This document shows, piece by piece, positions 1 to 12,506 of a DNA stretch of 64,000 bases (position 1 is the first letter of the stretch; each line of letters opens with the position of its first letter). The DNA lies in assembly GCA_028023455.1 (NCBI GenBank), contig JAQFVV010012537.1:1-64000 (forward strand), given 5' to 3'. The translations under genes were made by a program, and so were the position numbers. Below the pieces are notes generated by a model. That model did no database searches, had not been told where the DNA came from, and worked only from the letters and a program-made list of their open reading frames with translations. This DNA comes from Epiperipatus broadwayi. Its lineage: Eukaryota; Onychophora; Udeonychophora; Euonychophora; Peripatidae.

Positions 1-1170
1 TTTGCTGTCAATAATACTTGTTTATTCTCTCATCCATGTATTACATTTTTCCAAATCTTGTTGTTTTTAACATATAACTCTCCAAACATCATTGAGTAAT
101 ATAAAGTCTATGCATTAATCTTCTGTTAAATGTTTAAGTCTCAGATCAATAAATAAGAATTGGTAAAACAAACTTCCATTTCAAATACAGCGTTAATGTT
201 TTCTTTTAATATCAAGTTAGTCCATTCAAGTATAATTTCATCCAATATGGTTCCATCTATATGAATCATGTGACCAAAGTATTAGAACTTGTTAATTTTT
301 TCTAATTCATCATTATCAATCTTTATTTATCTATTTTTTTGAGAAAATCCATTGAACTTTCCATTTATCTTTAATTCTATCTTCTTACTTTCAACTGATA
401 ACTCTTGCAGCATTTCCTAAAAGTGTGAAACATTATTTTCAAAAACAACCACATCATCTATAAAAATCTGGTTAACTTAAACAATCATTGTCTCTGAGCT
501 TCCCATTTTAAACCACAAAATATTTCTTATAAATTTCTGGAGAAGTTTTGGTGATATGGAATTGACCTGTTATATATTCTTCTCAATGTAAATCTTCTTA
601 ATATAATTGTGATCTAATTATTGTTATTGATAAATATCCTTCAGAATATGACAATATTCTGGGTCTACATTTTGGTGATCCAATGCTTTTTCACTATAGA
701 AATGCTTATAGAATCAAACATCTTTTCAAATGACAAATGCAAAATATTATAGCAATTCATATTTATTGGTTCGTTCCGTAACTTCTCACAATACTTAGAT
801 AGGAACTACTGTGTTAAAATGATTTTTAAATCCGATTTGTTGGTTAAAATCCAAAGTTCACTGCAGATGAATTGTAATTATCTTGATAAAAATTTTGCAC
901 ATAATTAATAAAAGATAGATAGATATGTAAATTCTAATATTTTTTTAAGTCATCCTTCTTAATATCAATATTAGTACAGCATTATTTCGATCATCTGTAC
1001 ATCTTTATCGTTTAAATATTTAGTATATAACTTTGCCAACATTTTTCCTATTTCTCCATCAGCCTTTTTTACTATATTGATAATAATTCCATAATCTCCT
1101 AGAGCTTTTCTCTTTTTCATAAATTTAATTGCAGGTCTCACCACATTTAAAATGCTAAACAATTAATAAA
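1..1170 (-). pseudogene. RTE-like LINE reverse transcriptase remnant, cut by window edge
   Basis: Read on the minus strand, the segment follows the order of an RTE-type endonuclease-reverse transcriptase. Near 1140-985 it reads AIKFMKKRKALGDYGIIIN and LAKLYTKYLND (early RT). Around 470-450 it reads FIDDVVVFENN, the degenerate catalytic FADD box. At 1-135 it reads the C-terminal part (LKHLTE...LNDVWRVIC, WMRE). Stops and frameshifts throughout mark it as dead. The same family recurs at 29.4, 30.6, 49.6, 55.5 and 62.1 kb. The remainder lies outside the window. Confidence 0.75.
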
Positions 1171-1764
1171 TATTATACATAAGTACACACATATATACAC
1201 ACAAAGAAAATATGCAATCTTATTATTAAAAAATGTTTAATTACAATATATGATTAAATTAATTAACATAGAGAAGAAATTTAGGTACTTTAGTAATACT
1301 AGACCTGCTGTGATGAAACTCAACCACAACTCTAATTCTAATCCTAACTGTAACCCAATACAGCTGTGATATTTCACGGCATTTCTAATAGTAAAGTACC
1401 AAAATTTATTAGAAAGTGTCACTGCACTATGAGTAAGACTCTTGGCAAAAATACCACTTGTAAAACTTATATGCAAATTGTGTTTTAAATGAATCTTGTA
1501 AATATAACGATGTCTGATGCTGTTCTATCTTAAGCCATTAAATAGTGGGTTACGTGAGAGAATTTATGTAAATGTTTAACAATGACTAACACAGACTAAC
1601 TAAACAATTCTGTTTTATTTTAAAAATCCATGAGAGTAAACTATAACACACTATAAACAAATCTAATGCTTTTTAATGAGCAATTAAATTTTTCAGCTAA
1701 TCAAATATGTAATGCTGAGATTATAGATCTATATTTGGATCAAACAAGTGTGAATAGATTAAAA

Positions 1765-1980
1765 TAATTCACAAACTAGATTCCCAAAAAATCATTTAAA
1801 TGAACTTATAAGTAATACCCACCTTTAGTTATATCATTATCAATATTTTGTGTGTACATGATCAGATCAGATAAAATATATTTTATCTGAAAAAATAGGT
1901 TGGCATTGATATAACAAAACATGGGTATTATGTGCAAGTTCATTTAAATAATTCTTTGGAAATCTAGCTTGTGAATTATA
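1765..1980. repeat. Foldback element, about 216 bp
   Basis: Left arm (from TAATTCACAAACTAGATTCC) and right arm (ending at GTGAATTATA) are imperfect reverse complements over about 80 bases each. The centre is AT-rich and contains GATCAGATCAGATAAAATAT. A single-arm relative lies at 43951-43995 (ATTCACAAGTCAGATTCCCA). Long arms with little interior suggest a non-autonomous foldback or MITE; no target duplication was established. Confidence 0.65.
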
Positions 1981-2112
1981 AACTTATTTGTTTTATGAAT
2001 AGGTTTAGACTATAACAAAATATAAATTACAACCCCCTATATTTATACCTAAGGCCATACAGTCATCTCTACCAAGGTTAATTCTATAACTAAATAAAAT
2101 AACTATATTAAA

Positions 2113-2190
2113 ACAGGCAAAATTCTCCATACAGTAGAGCCATTCATGAGCAAGCATAAGAAATGGTGATCACGTGATGTTTGGTGGTTT
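2113..2190. repeat. Truncated copy of the CAGGCAAAACTCTCC hairpin element
   Basis: Starts CAGGCAAAATTCTCCATACA and is followed by the family's GAGCAAGCATAAGAAATGG tail and GTGATCACGTGATG. Same family as 8637-8800, 17197-17570, 36585-36625, 38530-38585 and 56245-56450. Confidence 0.55.
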
Positions 2191-2785
2191 AAAATAACTA
2201 TAGTTTTAGATATATTTATTCTATTTCGGATACTTTTTCATATGTTCCAATCTCACTCAAGCATTTTCAAACACATTAAAAAAATAACTTGTAAAAAATT
2301 GTCACGAAACAAAATAAAGAAAATGTAAAATCAAATGTATAAATGATGTATTACAGAGGACTGTTGCCTGAACAGTGAAAGACACTCTTAGTTGTTAGAA
2401 GAATATGAGATAAAATACCATTGATAAACAACGCTTCTTCCTATTCATGAAATGACTATTGATAATCTTTAAAGCATCATGACCCAGACCAAAATACTAT
2501 AATTTGGATAATAGAAGCTCTTTATAGCATGCATCAAATGCTTTTGAATAGCCCAGACAGATAAGAACCACGAAGCTTGAATTAGCAATATTTATTGCAT
2601 ATCCAGCTGAAAGACAAAACCCAAGTTTAATATGGTGAGTAAAAGTTCATTGGTACCAGAAGAATCGGATTGAATAGATTTAAAGACACTAAAAGCATTT
2701 TTATTATTTATTAGTAGAAATTCAAAATCATACAGGTTAGTAAATGTACAATGTTTTGAGAGGTATTATTCTCTCCTCTTCTTCA

Positions 2786-3160
2786 GGCTTCAAACTACTC
2801 CAACTCAGCCTTCCATTTTATTTAAAATCTGATGATGGAATGTTCAAAGCCCACATTAGTGCCAAGGTTGTCATTCTACCCATGTTGACATTAAGTCATT
2901 ATGACCCCTCATGTACAGGAGCATAATACATTTTTACATACATATGCGAGAAATGGGCAGACTTTTGATGCACTATGTTTCAATATGTAAATTAATACAC
3001 TATATAGGCTTAAACCTGCATTATATGTAATGCATGTGGGATTCGAATTCAGACTTTCACATGAGCCTCAACTCTCCATGCCATCTCATATTGGTGACCC
3101 ACCTGATCACACACATGTTGAAAAGATAAATAATCGCCAATATACATCTATTGCAAAATA
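2786..3160. repeat. Interspersed repeat, two modules (also at 20 and 54 kb)
   Basis: Module B (2786-2945) contains AAATCTGATGATGGAATG and GACCCCTCATGTACAGGA. Module A (3045-3160) contains TTCGAATTCAGACTTTCACA and GTTGAAAAGATAAATAATCG. Both modules recur at 20005-20400 in A-B order, and module A recurs at 54258-54410. On the minus strand GAATTCGAATCCC resembles a pol III B box, so module A may be a SINE. A chance ORF (2744-2926) overlaps module B. Confidence 0.6.
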
Positions 3161-3189
3161 TTTGAATACTAATAAATAAATAATATGTA

Positions 3190-3420
3190 TAAAAATATTT
3201 TATAAAAACTCTTCTTTAATTTGAGGAATAATGCATTAAAAACCAAAAATGATTTTTTTTTCTTCAACAATAATTGAATTAATTAATTTGTGAAAATCCC
3301 ACACTTTTATTTCAAGCTACATATAACAACTAAAATTATAATTGAAGGAAAAAAGTATTTTTTGTTTTTTAATACATTATTCATCAAATTAAATAATTGT
3401 GTTTTATTAAATATATGTAT
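3190..3420. repeat. AT-rich repeat shared with 52240-52490
   Basis: Contains AAAAATATTTTATAAAAAC, then TTTAATTTGAGGAATAATGC and a poly-T block followed by TTGAATTAATTAATTTGTG. A similar series of blocks appears at 52245-52460. Diverged; the boundaries are uncertain. Confidence 0.35.
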
Positions 3421-3689
3421 TATTAATTTTTTTAAAAAAAGTTTAACAGCATAAATGTTTATGTTATCATATATTATGATATCAGTTTTTGAGGTATATT
3501 TTTTAACAAGACAATATCATAAAAATAGAATGATTAAACTCCTTCATTTATGAATTAGCCTACATAGTATTTAACAAAAGTATGATTTTGTTAACAAAAG
3601 CAACAAAGTGTTGCATTATTTTTGATAATATGTTGGTTTATTTCCATTATCTATCATTAGAATGTTGCATTAAAATTCTATATTCATGA

Positions 3690-3880
3690 AACTAAAGGTC
3701 TAAGTTTGATTTCTATGCTAATATTGTCACTGGCCAGGCCAGTATCACGTGAAGAAGAGTGGAGAATAATACTATTTGAAACATTGTGTAATTATTACCG
3801 TGTGTTGTTATTTGTGTGCTATTATTAACAAGTTGCTTGTATTTGAACTGTTAAAATAAAGCTTAAAACTTTTCTCTCCA
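3690..3880 (+). repeat. Interspersed repeat with ACTGGCCAGGCCAGT palindrome
   Basis: Contains a perfect 15-base palindrome (ACTGGCC-A-GGCCAGT), then GTGAAGAAGAGTGGAGAATA and a 3' part with AACAAGTTGCTTGTATTTG and AATAAA. The reverse complement of 51960-52130 matches it in the same order. This looks like a dispersed retroposed or non-autonomous element of unknown class. Confidence 0.5.
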
Positions 3881-4818
3881 TTCAACATTTAATGCCACAT
3901 GTTACATTTTTGTTTCCTTAGCCTGAAAATAGTTGATAATCTTCTTTATGTATAATAAATTTCATTATTATATTTTCTTATGCTAATCCTACTTTCTACA
4001 TCAATGGATCAACTTTAAAAATTACACTATTTAGAATAAACATTTTTTCACAACTAATCTGCTAATTACTACTCTCCAAGGTTAGTACAAGATTTAATTG
4101 CAATTTCCTCCATTTTACCTAATTTTACAAGATTACAAATGCAGCAAATAAGTCATTTTCACTTATTAATTACAGATCTACTTTCTATAAATTTAGCATA
4201 TTTAATGAGAAACGCATCTTTATACAATCAATTGCAAACAATATTTAATTGATTTAATATTTATTTGCACTCATAACCATGTTTGTTGTTCATATTTAAA
4301 TTTTGCTAAAGATGGCCTCTATTAAAAATTAACACATTTCAAGATACTTGGTTCTTTAAAAACAAAAGAAGAAATATTATCTTTCTTTATACCAATAAAG
4401 CTAATGAAATCTATTGGTACCACTTCCACTACAAGAAATAAACTGTTAAATTCCACAAAACTGTTTAAGTATAGCAGCAAATATTATAATAATAATAATA
4501 ATTGAATTTGATGAAGTAATACAAATAATAATACAGTAATTATATTTATTAAACAATATATATAAACAAAACAAAATAGAACAATTCCAACCAAGAAGAG
4601 ATTTATGGGACGAGTTATTAATATGTAGAGTCTTAAATTCCAAAATAATTACGGAAAAAGAGATAAAAATATATATATTAATCACATATAGTGAATAACA
4701 TGAAAATGATTAATGATAAATGTAAGAAATAGCTATCAAATTTAATTATAAAAGAAGAAAAAAAATAAATGAAGAATGTATATACTTTAATTATATGCAA
4801 TACATACAATAGTAATGC
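3881..4818. other. AT-rich DNA, nothing recognised
   Basis: No gene, RNA or repeat was identified. The 79-residue minus-strand frame at 4446-4685 is low-complexity (Ile runs from an AAT tract). Confidence 0.5.
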
Positions 4819-4927
<109 letters not shown>

Positions 4928-5329
4928 CATGTAATACAATAACCAAAGTTTTTAATATTTTTTAAATACTGTATATGAAATAATATATGAACACCATCTA
5001 TTGAATAATCAGACTAAAAAAATTAAATAGATTGTACCATTATAACTAAATTGTTTATTACTACTTTCCTATTAAAATCTGGCAATGCCAACAGAAAGTT
5101 TTTGGCTAATCTAATATTTGCAATGAATATTTTACAATATAAAAGAAATCTAATGATATATATATAAAATCACTCTATACTTATAAAGTGTAACAATATA
5201 TAATAAGAATTGTCATAAATACCATGCACAGAAGTCAATCTGAGTTTATGAAAAATATAAAACTATCATAAAAAAAAAACATAAATCACCAAATTCAAAG
5301 GTAAAGCAAAACATCACTTATATCATCAT
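4928..5329. other. AT-rich DNA, nothing recognised
   Basis: No coding or repeat signature was found. Confidence 0.5.
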
Positions 5330-5351
5330 CACCATAATAATAATGATGATG

Positions 5352-5392
<41 letters not shown>

Positions 5393-5394
5393 GA
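5330..5394. repeat. Compound ATG/AAT microsatellite
   Basis: Runs of ATAATAATGATGATGATG followed by AAT and then ATT repeats. A related CAT/AAT tract lies at 5603-5650. Confidence 0.9.
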
Positions 5395-5602
5395 GAAAAG
5401 GCAGAACTTTTAGAGGTTTGACATTGTTTTACAAGTGACGATGTGGACTTAGGAAAAACAATCCATTGTTTACCCTGTATATATATAAGAACTTAAACAC
5501 AACATGTACAAGTTTCAGAAATATCAGTGTAAATGCATGTATATGAAAAATTATTAATGTAACCGGTTTTCTAGATTGAATAAAGCTTCCTTTTTGAAAC
5601 AT

Positions 5603-5650
5603 TATCATCATCATCATCATCATCATAATAATAATAATAATAATAATATT
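5603..5650. repeat. Compound CAT/AAT microsatellite
   Basis: Seven or so ATC units run into AAT units. The homopolymeric Ile and Met runs in the overlapping minus-strand frame come from this tract. Confidence 0.9.
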
Positions 5651-5750
5651 AGGCTGAAGTACATAGTCCCATGGAACTTCATGATTAATCCAATTTAAAG
5701 CTGCTAATAACACCATGTAACCCATTTCTTATCTTTTAGATAACTTTTAA

Positions 5751-7480
5751 TCATGAAGCAAAATGACTTTGAAAATTATATAAAAATAATTGATGTTGAA
5801 AAATTGTATGATTAACAGAGTCAAATGCTTTAGATAAATCCAAATAGATAACTGCTGTCTTAAGACCATTATCCATTGAAAATACTAAATTGTACATATG
5901 ACTATAAAGAGCATCCAAAGTACTCTTTCCAGCAACAAAACCAAACTGGTGTACAGAAGTTACTTTATGCATATTCAAGAATGATATAATCTCAAATAAT
6001 GTATAAATAATAGAAATGACTGAAGTAGGCCTATAATTGCTAATAACTAAGGAATCACATTTTAAAAATAGATATAACAACATCACTAGCAGATAAAGAA
6101 AAATGAAATAAATAAGCTAGAATGGATATAAAGATAGCAATCATTTTGTAAACAATCAATTAAGTGTGATAACTGAGTATCAGAAACATCAGAGCAAAAG
6201 AAAGAATCTGAGAAAAATTTAGAAGTCAAAGCACTAATAGAAGGTTTCATCTGTGGCATATATATTCATAAATAAATTATTAAAAAGACCAACATATTTT
6301 TCTTTGCCATATATTTCTAGTATATTATCATTATTTTTAATAGAGAATTTTTTTAATCAAAGAATTAATTGTTTTCCATTTCAGAGAAGTATTTGTATTA
6401 TAAAGAAGTTCCATATAATAATGTGAGTTTTCCATTTTAATATGGATTTAATTTCCTTATTAAGTCACTTCAAAGCAATCAAATTTCCAGAACATTTTAA
6501 ATGCTTTCTCAAATTAATTTTGTCAATTACTGATTGTTATTCACAAAGAACATTTGATATTTTTATTATTCAATTTAATATGATCAGTTACTTTTCTTCA
6601 AATGTGTAAGCTTGTGGTTATGACCTGTAGAGGTCCCTGCTTTCACATTTTTAACTGCACAAGCTTTAGGTTTATTGTCTTAGTAAATATTATTTATCAT
6701 TTAAAGAAACACAAATATTATAAAAGGCCATGTCTACATTATTAAAGCTAAAAATACGATTCTATCTCTGATTGGATAATAAATTATTAAATTTAACATG
6801 TGATTGTTTATTAACATACTTGTAAGTTGCTAGATTCTTATAAACTATAGATAATTTCAAAATAATTGCAAGATATAAACTAGATTCATAATTAAAATGC
6901 TGATCAATTTGTCTGACTAAAAAACTATACAATAATTCCAAGTATATCTAAAAGCAGATTATTCATATCATCAATTATTATGGCAGAGAATGAATGTAGA
7001 TCAGATAATAAAGTGTCCAGTTCATCAATAAAAGATATAATAAGACTAGCACATGATTTATACAATGCAATTAACAAAGGATTTACATGAAGAAAATTAA
7101 GTGTGGCTAATATAGATTCAGCAGAAATAAGAATAAAACATCGTAAATAAAATTTAAACATGTTTTTATGGAAGTCACTACTCATCTTGAATGGGAAAAC
7201 AAATGTGGCACAAGGACATTCTGATTACTGTCCAATCTTTATAAATGATGTTCCTCATGAGAGATCCATGATTCAGACAAATTAATGATATCATGAAAAG
7301 CTAATGGAATATCAATTAGATATAAATTTAGTTTCTCAAAAGGAGTTTATATTATAAATATCCATATGAAAAATGTCCAAATCTTTGCAATTAGGATTCA
7401 AATTAGATCATATATTGAGAACTAAAGACCAGAAAGACAATTTGTAACTAGACCAATGGAAGAATTAATATCATTTCTGT
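5751..7480 (-). pseudogene. Jockey/CR1-like LINE remnant (endonuclease + RT)
   Basis: On the minus strand the 5' part (about 7300-7190) reads DIINLSESWISHEE, the endonuclease LSETW box. About 7080-6950 reads FIDELDTLLSDLHSFSAIII-DDMN, the GDMN box. About 6250-6060 reads the linker QMKPSISALTSKFFSDSF. At 6050-5800 come the RT blocks SNYRPTSVISI, HQFGFVAGKSTLDAL and VIYLDLSKAFDSVNH. RT after the DLSKAF block is missing, so the copy is 3'-truncated near 5750, next to the 5.6 kb microsatellite. Several stops and frameshifts are present. Clade assignment is approximate. Confidence 0.8.
6606..6690 (+). repeat. Solo copy of the AAGCTTGTGGTTAAGACC repeat
   Basis: Reads TAAGCTTGTGGTTATGACCT, GTAGAGGTCCCTGC and then a TTAGTAAATATTATTTA tail. 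The same unit occurs at 61156-61250, and as a perfect inverted pair at 12507-12592. Function unknown. Confidence 0.6.
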
Positions 7481-8527
7481 CATACCTAATTAATTTCTAT
7501 AAATGCTACACCATGAAGATGATCGTGCATTTTTTTGCTTTGGTTTCTGAAAAACACATCAAATGACCAGAGAAATTAATTTATTAATGTAAATACACTG
7601 ATTGACATTTTTAAGGATAAAATATCAGACACAGTTACAACAGATTTTCTCTTATGTAAAGTGATATAGCAATGCATCAAGAAATAAAATGACAAACAAG
7701 TCCTAGTTATTCAATTTAGTTTTTGTACAAAATACTTATTCTCTATTAGTATTAGAAAAATATTAAACTTCAAGCTTATCTGCTGTTTTGGAAACCATTT
7801 GCAACAAGTCTTCATTATTTTGATAATAATAATTTACTCATAATCCATGGACATCGAACTTTGCCACAACCACTACCCAAAACTATGTGAGGCATTTGGG
7901 AATGAGGAATAGAATGGAAGCTACAATTAAGCAAAATGTCTAGTTTTTTAAAAGAAAAAAGTAGCTACAGAAGAAATTAAAAGACAGCACCATAGGACAT
8001 CCAATGAACAGATTTGGGGACCAGAATGTTGGGTGACATTTCATCATTAAAATGTTAGGATTCCACATTTATATCAACTGGGAATCAGTCCAAGATATGT
8101 CATTTATTGGAGTCATTTTCTTAAGTGCTAAACCACCAGAGCTAATTGGTTAGTTGAAATATTTGATCTCCTCTTCCGTGAATTGCTTGCCCTACTGAAA
8201 ATGGAATCTTCAATGAAAACAACGATTTTTGCCATAAAATACTTTTTAAAAAATATATACGTTACCCATTTCAAAGATCTGCTTTAGCTATTGTCAATTC
8301 AGTAGTATCTCAACTGGCTAAAGAATATAGTAATTGGATCTTATAATATCTTGCCACTGTATTTATAGGACATTATTAATCACCCTTAAATAAAACTTTA
8401 CTTTAAGATCTTTATATAACATTTATGATAGAAAAGTAGTTTCATTTGCATACAATAAATTTAACATAATAAAAGCATTACATACAACTAATTTGCATGA
8501 AGAAACTATACCACTATGCTCCCTGAG
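7481..8527. other. AT-rich DNA, nothing recognised
   Basis: No gene recognised. Possibly the degenerate 5' end of the LINE at 5.75-7.48 kb extends a little way in. Confidence 0.4.
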
Positions 8528-8628
8528 GTTAAGTGCAGTGGTAGAATGACAGACTCTGGAGTGTATGGTATTCAGATTGATTCTAATGCTGGCACTTCAT
8601 GCCTTTGAATTTCTTTTGAAGTCTTGTT
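8528..8628 (+). repeat. tRNA-derived SINE (GTGCAGTGGTAGA family)
   Basis: Starts AAGTGCAGTGGTAGAATGAC (A-box-like), then AGACTCTGGAGT, then GATTGATTCTAATGC (B-box-like). Other copies of this family share TCCAAGGTCCATGGATTGTGG and an AACTTCTTACGAACTCTCGA-like tail. Copies lie at 11.6, 33.05, 35.26, 35.47, 36.2(-), 39.5, 58.9(-), 60.3(-), 60.7 and 61.05 kb. Confidence 0.6.
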
Positions 8629-8636
8629 CAATAGAG

Positions 8637-8744
8637 AAAACTCTCTATATGTATTGCCACTCAGTGAAGCCAGAGTAATCAACCTTCTGGCATCCATTGA
8701 TTACTCTGGCTTGCACTGAGTGGCGCTACTGTATGAAGAGTTTT
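8637..8744. mobile_element. Short hairpin MITE, about 108 bp
   Basis: The left arm (8637-8682: AAAACTCTCTATATGTATTG, CCACTCAGTG, CCAGAGTAATCAA) pairs with the right arm (8697-8744) almost throughout, leaving a loop of about 14 bases. The right end reads AGAGTTTTGCCTG, so the family terminus is CAGGCAAAACTCT. It is followed by the family tail GAGCAAGCATAAGAAATGG (8766-8800). Non-autonomous; hAT-like termini are possible, but no 8-bp duplication was confirmed. Confidence 0.75.
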
Positions 8745-8832
8745 GCCTGCTTTAATAACAGTTAAGAGCAAGCATAAGAAATGGTGACCATGTGATGTTT
8801 ATTGACCAATAGAGTTATTTAATTACTTTATT

Positions 8833-8965
8833 ATGCCATTATGATAAAATGCCATATGCAGCATTACTCATTTTGCTAAAGTGCCATATGCAGCAGTAGG
8901 CATTATGATTACATGTCATATGCACAGCAATCATTTTGATAAAATTCCATATGCAACAGCAATGC
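8833..8965. repeat. 32-bp tandem repeat, about 4 units
   Basis: The core GCCATATGCA recurs at 8851, 8883, 8915 (as GTCATATGCA) and 8946 (as TCCATATGCA), spaced 32, 32 and 31 bases. Units resemble ATTTTGATAAAATGCCATAT followed by GCAGCA and a variable part. The 61-residue minus-strand frame over it (repeated CCIWHFSKM-type words) is an artefact of the repeat. Confidence 0.85.
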
Positions 8966-9719
8966 AATTGATTGTGGGTTACATTTCTATGTTTAAGTCT
9001 ACTTTCCACATAAAAAGCTGTCAAGATATTTAAATTAATTCACCATTTCAAAATAATATACTGTTGAGGATTTTTCTTTCATTAATGGCAGATAAAGTAC
9101 CTGAGTTTTTGAAACATTAATTGTTAAACAAAATTTTTTATAGATTGCATTCAGAACATTAAAAACATAATTTAAAATTGATAGAATTTTCACAAGTCAT
9201 CGGCTACTACAAACTATATTTCTATAGAAGACAAGAATATGAAGTTCCTGGTTTTGCTTTTAATTGAATCAAATAAAAAAAACCTCACTATCAAATCTAA
9301 ACCATTCCAAAAACTCACTTCATAAAAATTGGAAATAAAGTTAGAGATAATTTTTTTGATTAAATGGTTTTTATTTCAAATATTTAAGACTTTCTTATAC
9401 TAATAGTAACACAGCCTGTCATATAATGGTGCAACAGCTGCATAATATGAACAACATTATATGATCTATCATATGCTTCCAAAAGCAGTTATATTTACTC
9501 TATTCTAGAGCCATCTACTGGAAGCTCGAGTAATTAATGGATATTAGGTGATGTAGTGCTATAAAATCTGATACCAGTTCTGTGTAGCTATGAGCGAGTT
9601 AGATAGACTAGGTTAAAACATCAGAATTTGTTATAATGTCAGGTTGTTAGTTCAATTGTATATGTATATAGTTCCAGCTTTGATTCCTAACCTACACCAC
9701 ATCTCAAACCAGTTAGTTT

Positions 9720-9950
9720 GCAGATAGTGATTTTACAGTGCTATACCATCTGGTATCAATTGATTACTCAAGCATACAGTAGATGTCTCAAGAGTAGGAA
9801 GAAGTGACTGCTCTGTGATATGGATGAATTTTGGTGAACAACCAATTATTCTAAAACATTTCCATAAATCTTTTTGATTAACTGAATCAAATGTTTTGAG
9901 AATTGATATTTCTCTTGTATTTTCTTGAGAGGGGAAAAAACACATTTATA
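9720..9950 (-). pseudogene. LINE reverse-transcriptase fragment (KTFDSVNQKDLWK)
   Basis: Minus-strand frame reading ILKTFDSVNQKDLW, FRIIGCSPKFIHI. This is the RT block usually seen as L-T-K-A-F-D-T-V-N-R-x-x-L-W followed by G-C-P-x-K-F. Only about 70 codons are open. It matches the block at 56035-56220 but not the other LINEs here. Confidence 0.7.
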
Positions 9951-11630
9951 GTCTTTCCTGATTTTCTAACATCATACCAAGTTTCCAGCAATTATTCATC
10001 TATGTCTGGAAGCAGTGTAGCAATCTTAAATAGTACTGTAGAGTTGTGGCTTTTTCTTAGATATTGAAGAATACTAAGCAGTTTTACATCAAGTATTACA
10101 ATATACAAAAACAATCTGAATGCTTGTCACTCAATATACCATAAGATGTTTGCACACTGAAAATGATATGGGGGGGGGGCGCTGTGTTTTTAACTTCTGA
10201 ATCTGCCATTCTACAACTAAACTACATAGCATACAACAAGCAGTAGATTGCCAATTGGTGTTTTTGTTTTTATCTTACATGACTAACCAGCTAAGACTAT
10301 CTAGATATCCAATAACTGACTGCATTATGGGTTGGTTAACCGGAAAAAAAAAATTGAGTTTGTTTGAAAAATTTAGAAAATCTCGAAATTTTCCTGGAGC
10401 ATTCTGGATTTGAACTGATGATGAACGTTTTTAGAAAATTAAACTACATTATCTCAAAATGTTAAATGCAAAGTATACGTAAATCTTGTTTTTTTTTTTT
10501 TAGATCATTTTACACACATAAACAAACACCGATATCTTGAATTCAATGCATTGGAGATGAACTTCGGTATTTGTAGTCATAAATGTAATATTGTTTCTTT
10601 ATTTTTTAAAATTATCTTAATTTTGTTTCCAATTGAACATATGCGTTTGAACGCCACGATAAAATTAAATTAACAATTTTATCTTTAAAACTTCAAAAAA
10701 AAAAAAAAGGAATATCATTTTTTTTATTAAAAAAAACTGTATATCTGCAGGCTCACTTAATTTGTATTTATACGAAGTGAGAACGATCTAAATAACTTGA
10801 ATATTTTATCTTCAGAGAATCTTTCTATCTTTGGCTGGACATGATAATTTTTTTTCTTTTAACAATTTGTTCACAATGCGATATTTTAAAAAAATAATCC
10901 CCTGGGCCATATTTTCTAATTCCAAAAAGCTGGCAGTCTCCATGACCCACAGTATGATAGGGGTCTAGTCATGTGATTAAATCAACCTAAGGCTCGCAGG
11001 TGTGTCTGTTAACGAATTAGAAAAAAGTTTCAAATGTCTACAATTTTGTATATGTCTTAATTTTCTCATATTTATTACCAATATTTGGCTTCAAGGGATT
11101 CCGCAGTTACAGTAATTAGGCCTTTGTATTAAGATGTTGTTTAAAGTTATGAGGCTTTTTTTTTTTTAAAAAAAAAAAAAGCTCTTTGCAGTTCTTAGTT
11201 GAAATGCTACATTAACTAGATAGCTGCACTTTTAAAACATACAACAAATATCAAGTAATTACTTTCTCTTACTAAATAAATAAATAATCGAATGTCCTTA
11301 TTGATCGATAGTTCATAAAAAGTTCGAACGCCAGAAATGCCAAAGCTAGAATCGATCCAAGGACCTTTCGCTTCAAAGTCAGTCACATATCAATAAACAC
11401 ACATACATATCCATAAACACAGACATTTGTATAAAGAAACATGCGCACACATAAAAAATATTTAGAGATTTTATATAGAAAAAATTAGTATAGATCTTTT
11501 TATATAAATTCAGTCAATCTTCGGCATGGTGTAATCTATAAGAAAGTAATCAAATAGTTTGTTACGCCAGAGATCATAAGACATTGGTGCACCGGAAGTA
11601 ACAAAAACAATCTATGAACATTTAGCTCTG
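9951..11630. other. AT-rich DNA with homopolymer runs
   Basis: Contains a G run (about 10173-10182) and several A/T runs (10320, 10490, 10690, 11160). No gene or repeat family was recognised. Confidence 0.45.
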
Positions 11631-11636
11631 GAATTT

Positions 11637-11740
11637 GCTTTGATGCAATGATAAGCAGGAGACTCGGAAACTGAAGCTTCATGGATTGTGGCCCAGCTAT
11701 GTCCCTTCCTTGTTCAAACTTTTCAATGAAGCTATGAAAA
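11637..11740 (+). repeat. Degenerate tRNA-derived SINE
   Basis: Reads GATGCAATGATAAGCAGGAG then GCTTCATGGATTGTGGCCCA, matching the GTGCAGTGG...CCATGGATTGTGGCCCA family. An AAATAAA-like tail follows. Confidence 0.5.
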
Positions 11741-11952
11741 ATAAACCAAATATTTATTCATTTAAACTGCCACAATATCATCGTACTAAACACACAAAGT
11801 CATTGACCTTGCGATAGAATAACTTGTATTGGTTGAATGGATTCCAGCAATAAATCAAATACAATCAGATAAACTGACTTAAAAGAGAACCATAGCATAT
11901 TAGTTAGTGGACCTGCCTAAAATATCCTCCAACTTAGAATCAAATTAGTCAA

Positions 11953-12055
11953 GCATTGGTAGTCGAGAGGTCAGCGATGGCTGCTTTACAAGCAGTTGTC
12001 CTGGGTTAGCAGGTTCGCTTCCTGGCTGGTGCTATGACACATGAGGAAAAAAAAA
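11953..12055 (+). repeat. Class II-tRNA-like SINE, older copy
   Basis: Reads GCATTGGTAGTCGAGAGGTC (A box), AGCAGGTTCGCTTCCTGG (B box), GTGCTATGACAC, then an A-rich tail. It is about 80% similar by eye to the intact copy at 37960-38067(-). Possible flanking duplication CTTAGAATCAAATTA / CTTAGAATTCTAATTA. The anticodon stem-loop is still visible (GCTGC TTTACAA GCAGT). Confidence 0.75.
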
Positions 12056-12506
12056 CCTTAGAATTCTAATTAACTGATTGAAATTTGAACTTTTTTTTTT
12101 TCCAGATAACAAACAGATTTAAGCTTTTTCTTTCAGGTAGTTTGCTCATATACTATCCATTAAATACTGGTCAGTAAATGGATATGTAACTAATGTTAGC
12201 TGAGAATAAAGGTCTCATAGATTGGCCACACTGATGGTAAAAAATATGATTGCTACAAGAAATTTTCACTATTGAGGGAATATTTCATTCATAAGAAAGC
12301 TGAATTTACAGCTTATATTTGAATTAAATTGTTATCTAATACTAACAATGGCAAAACATTACCAATAATGTTCAAGCATTATTGCACAGATGTAGTACTC
12401 GGTTACTTAATTACCTCACCCTGACTTCAGGAAGAATATCTACACTAACATCTCTTGATTTTCTAAGCTTCAAATTATATGATTAAATATACACATAAAA
12501 ATGCAA

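Noticed and set aside
8833-8965. CRISPR-like array
   Set aside because: Regular 32-base period but no spacers; eukaryotic tandem repeat.
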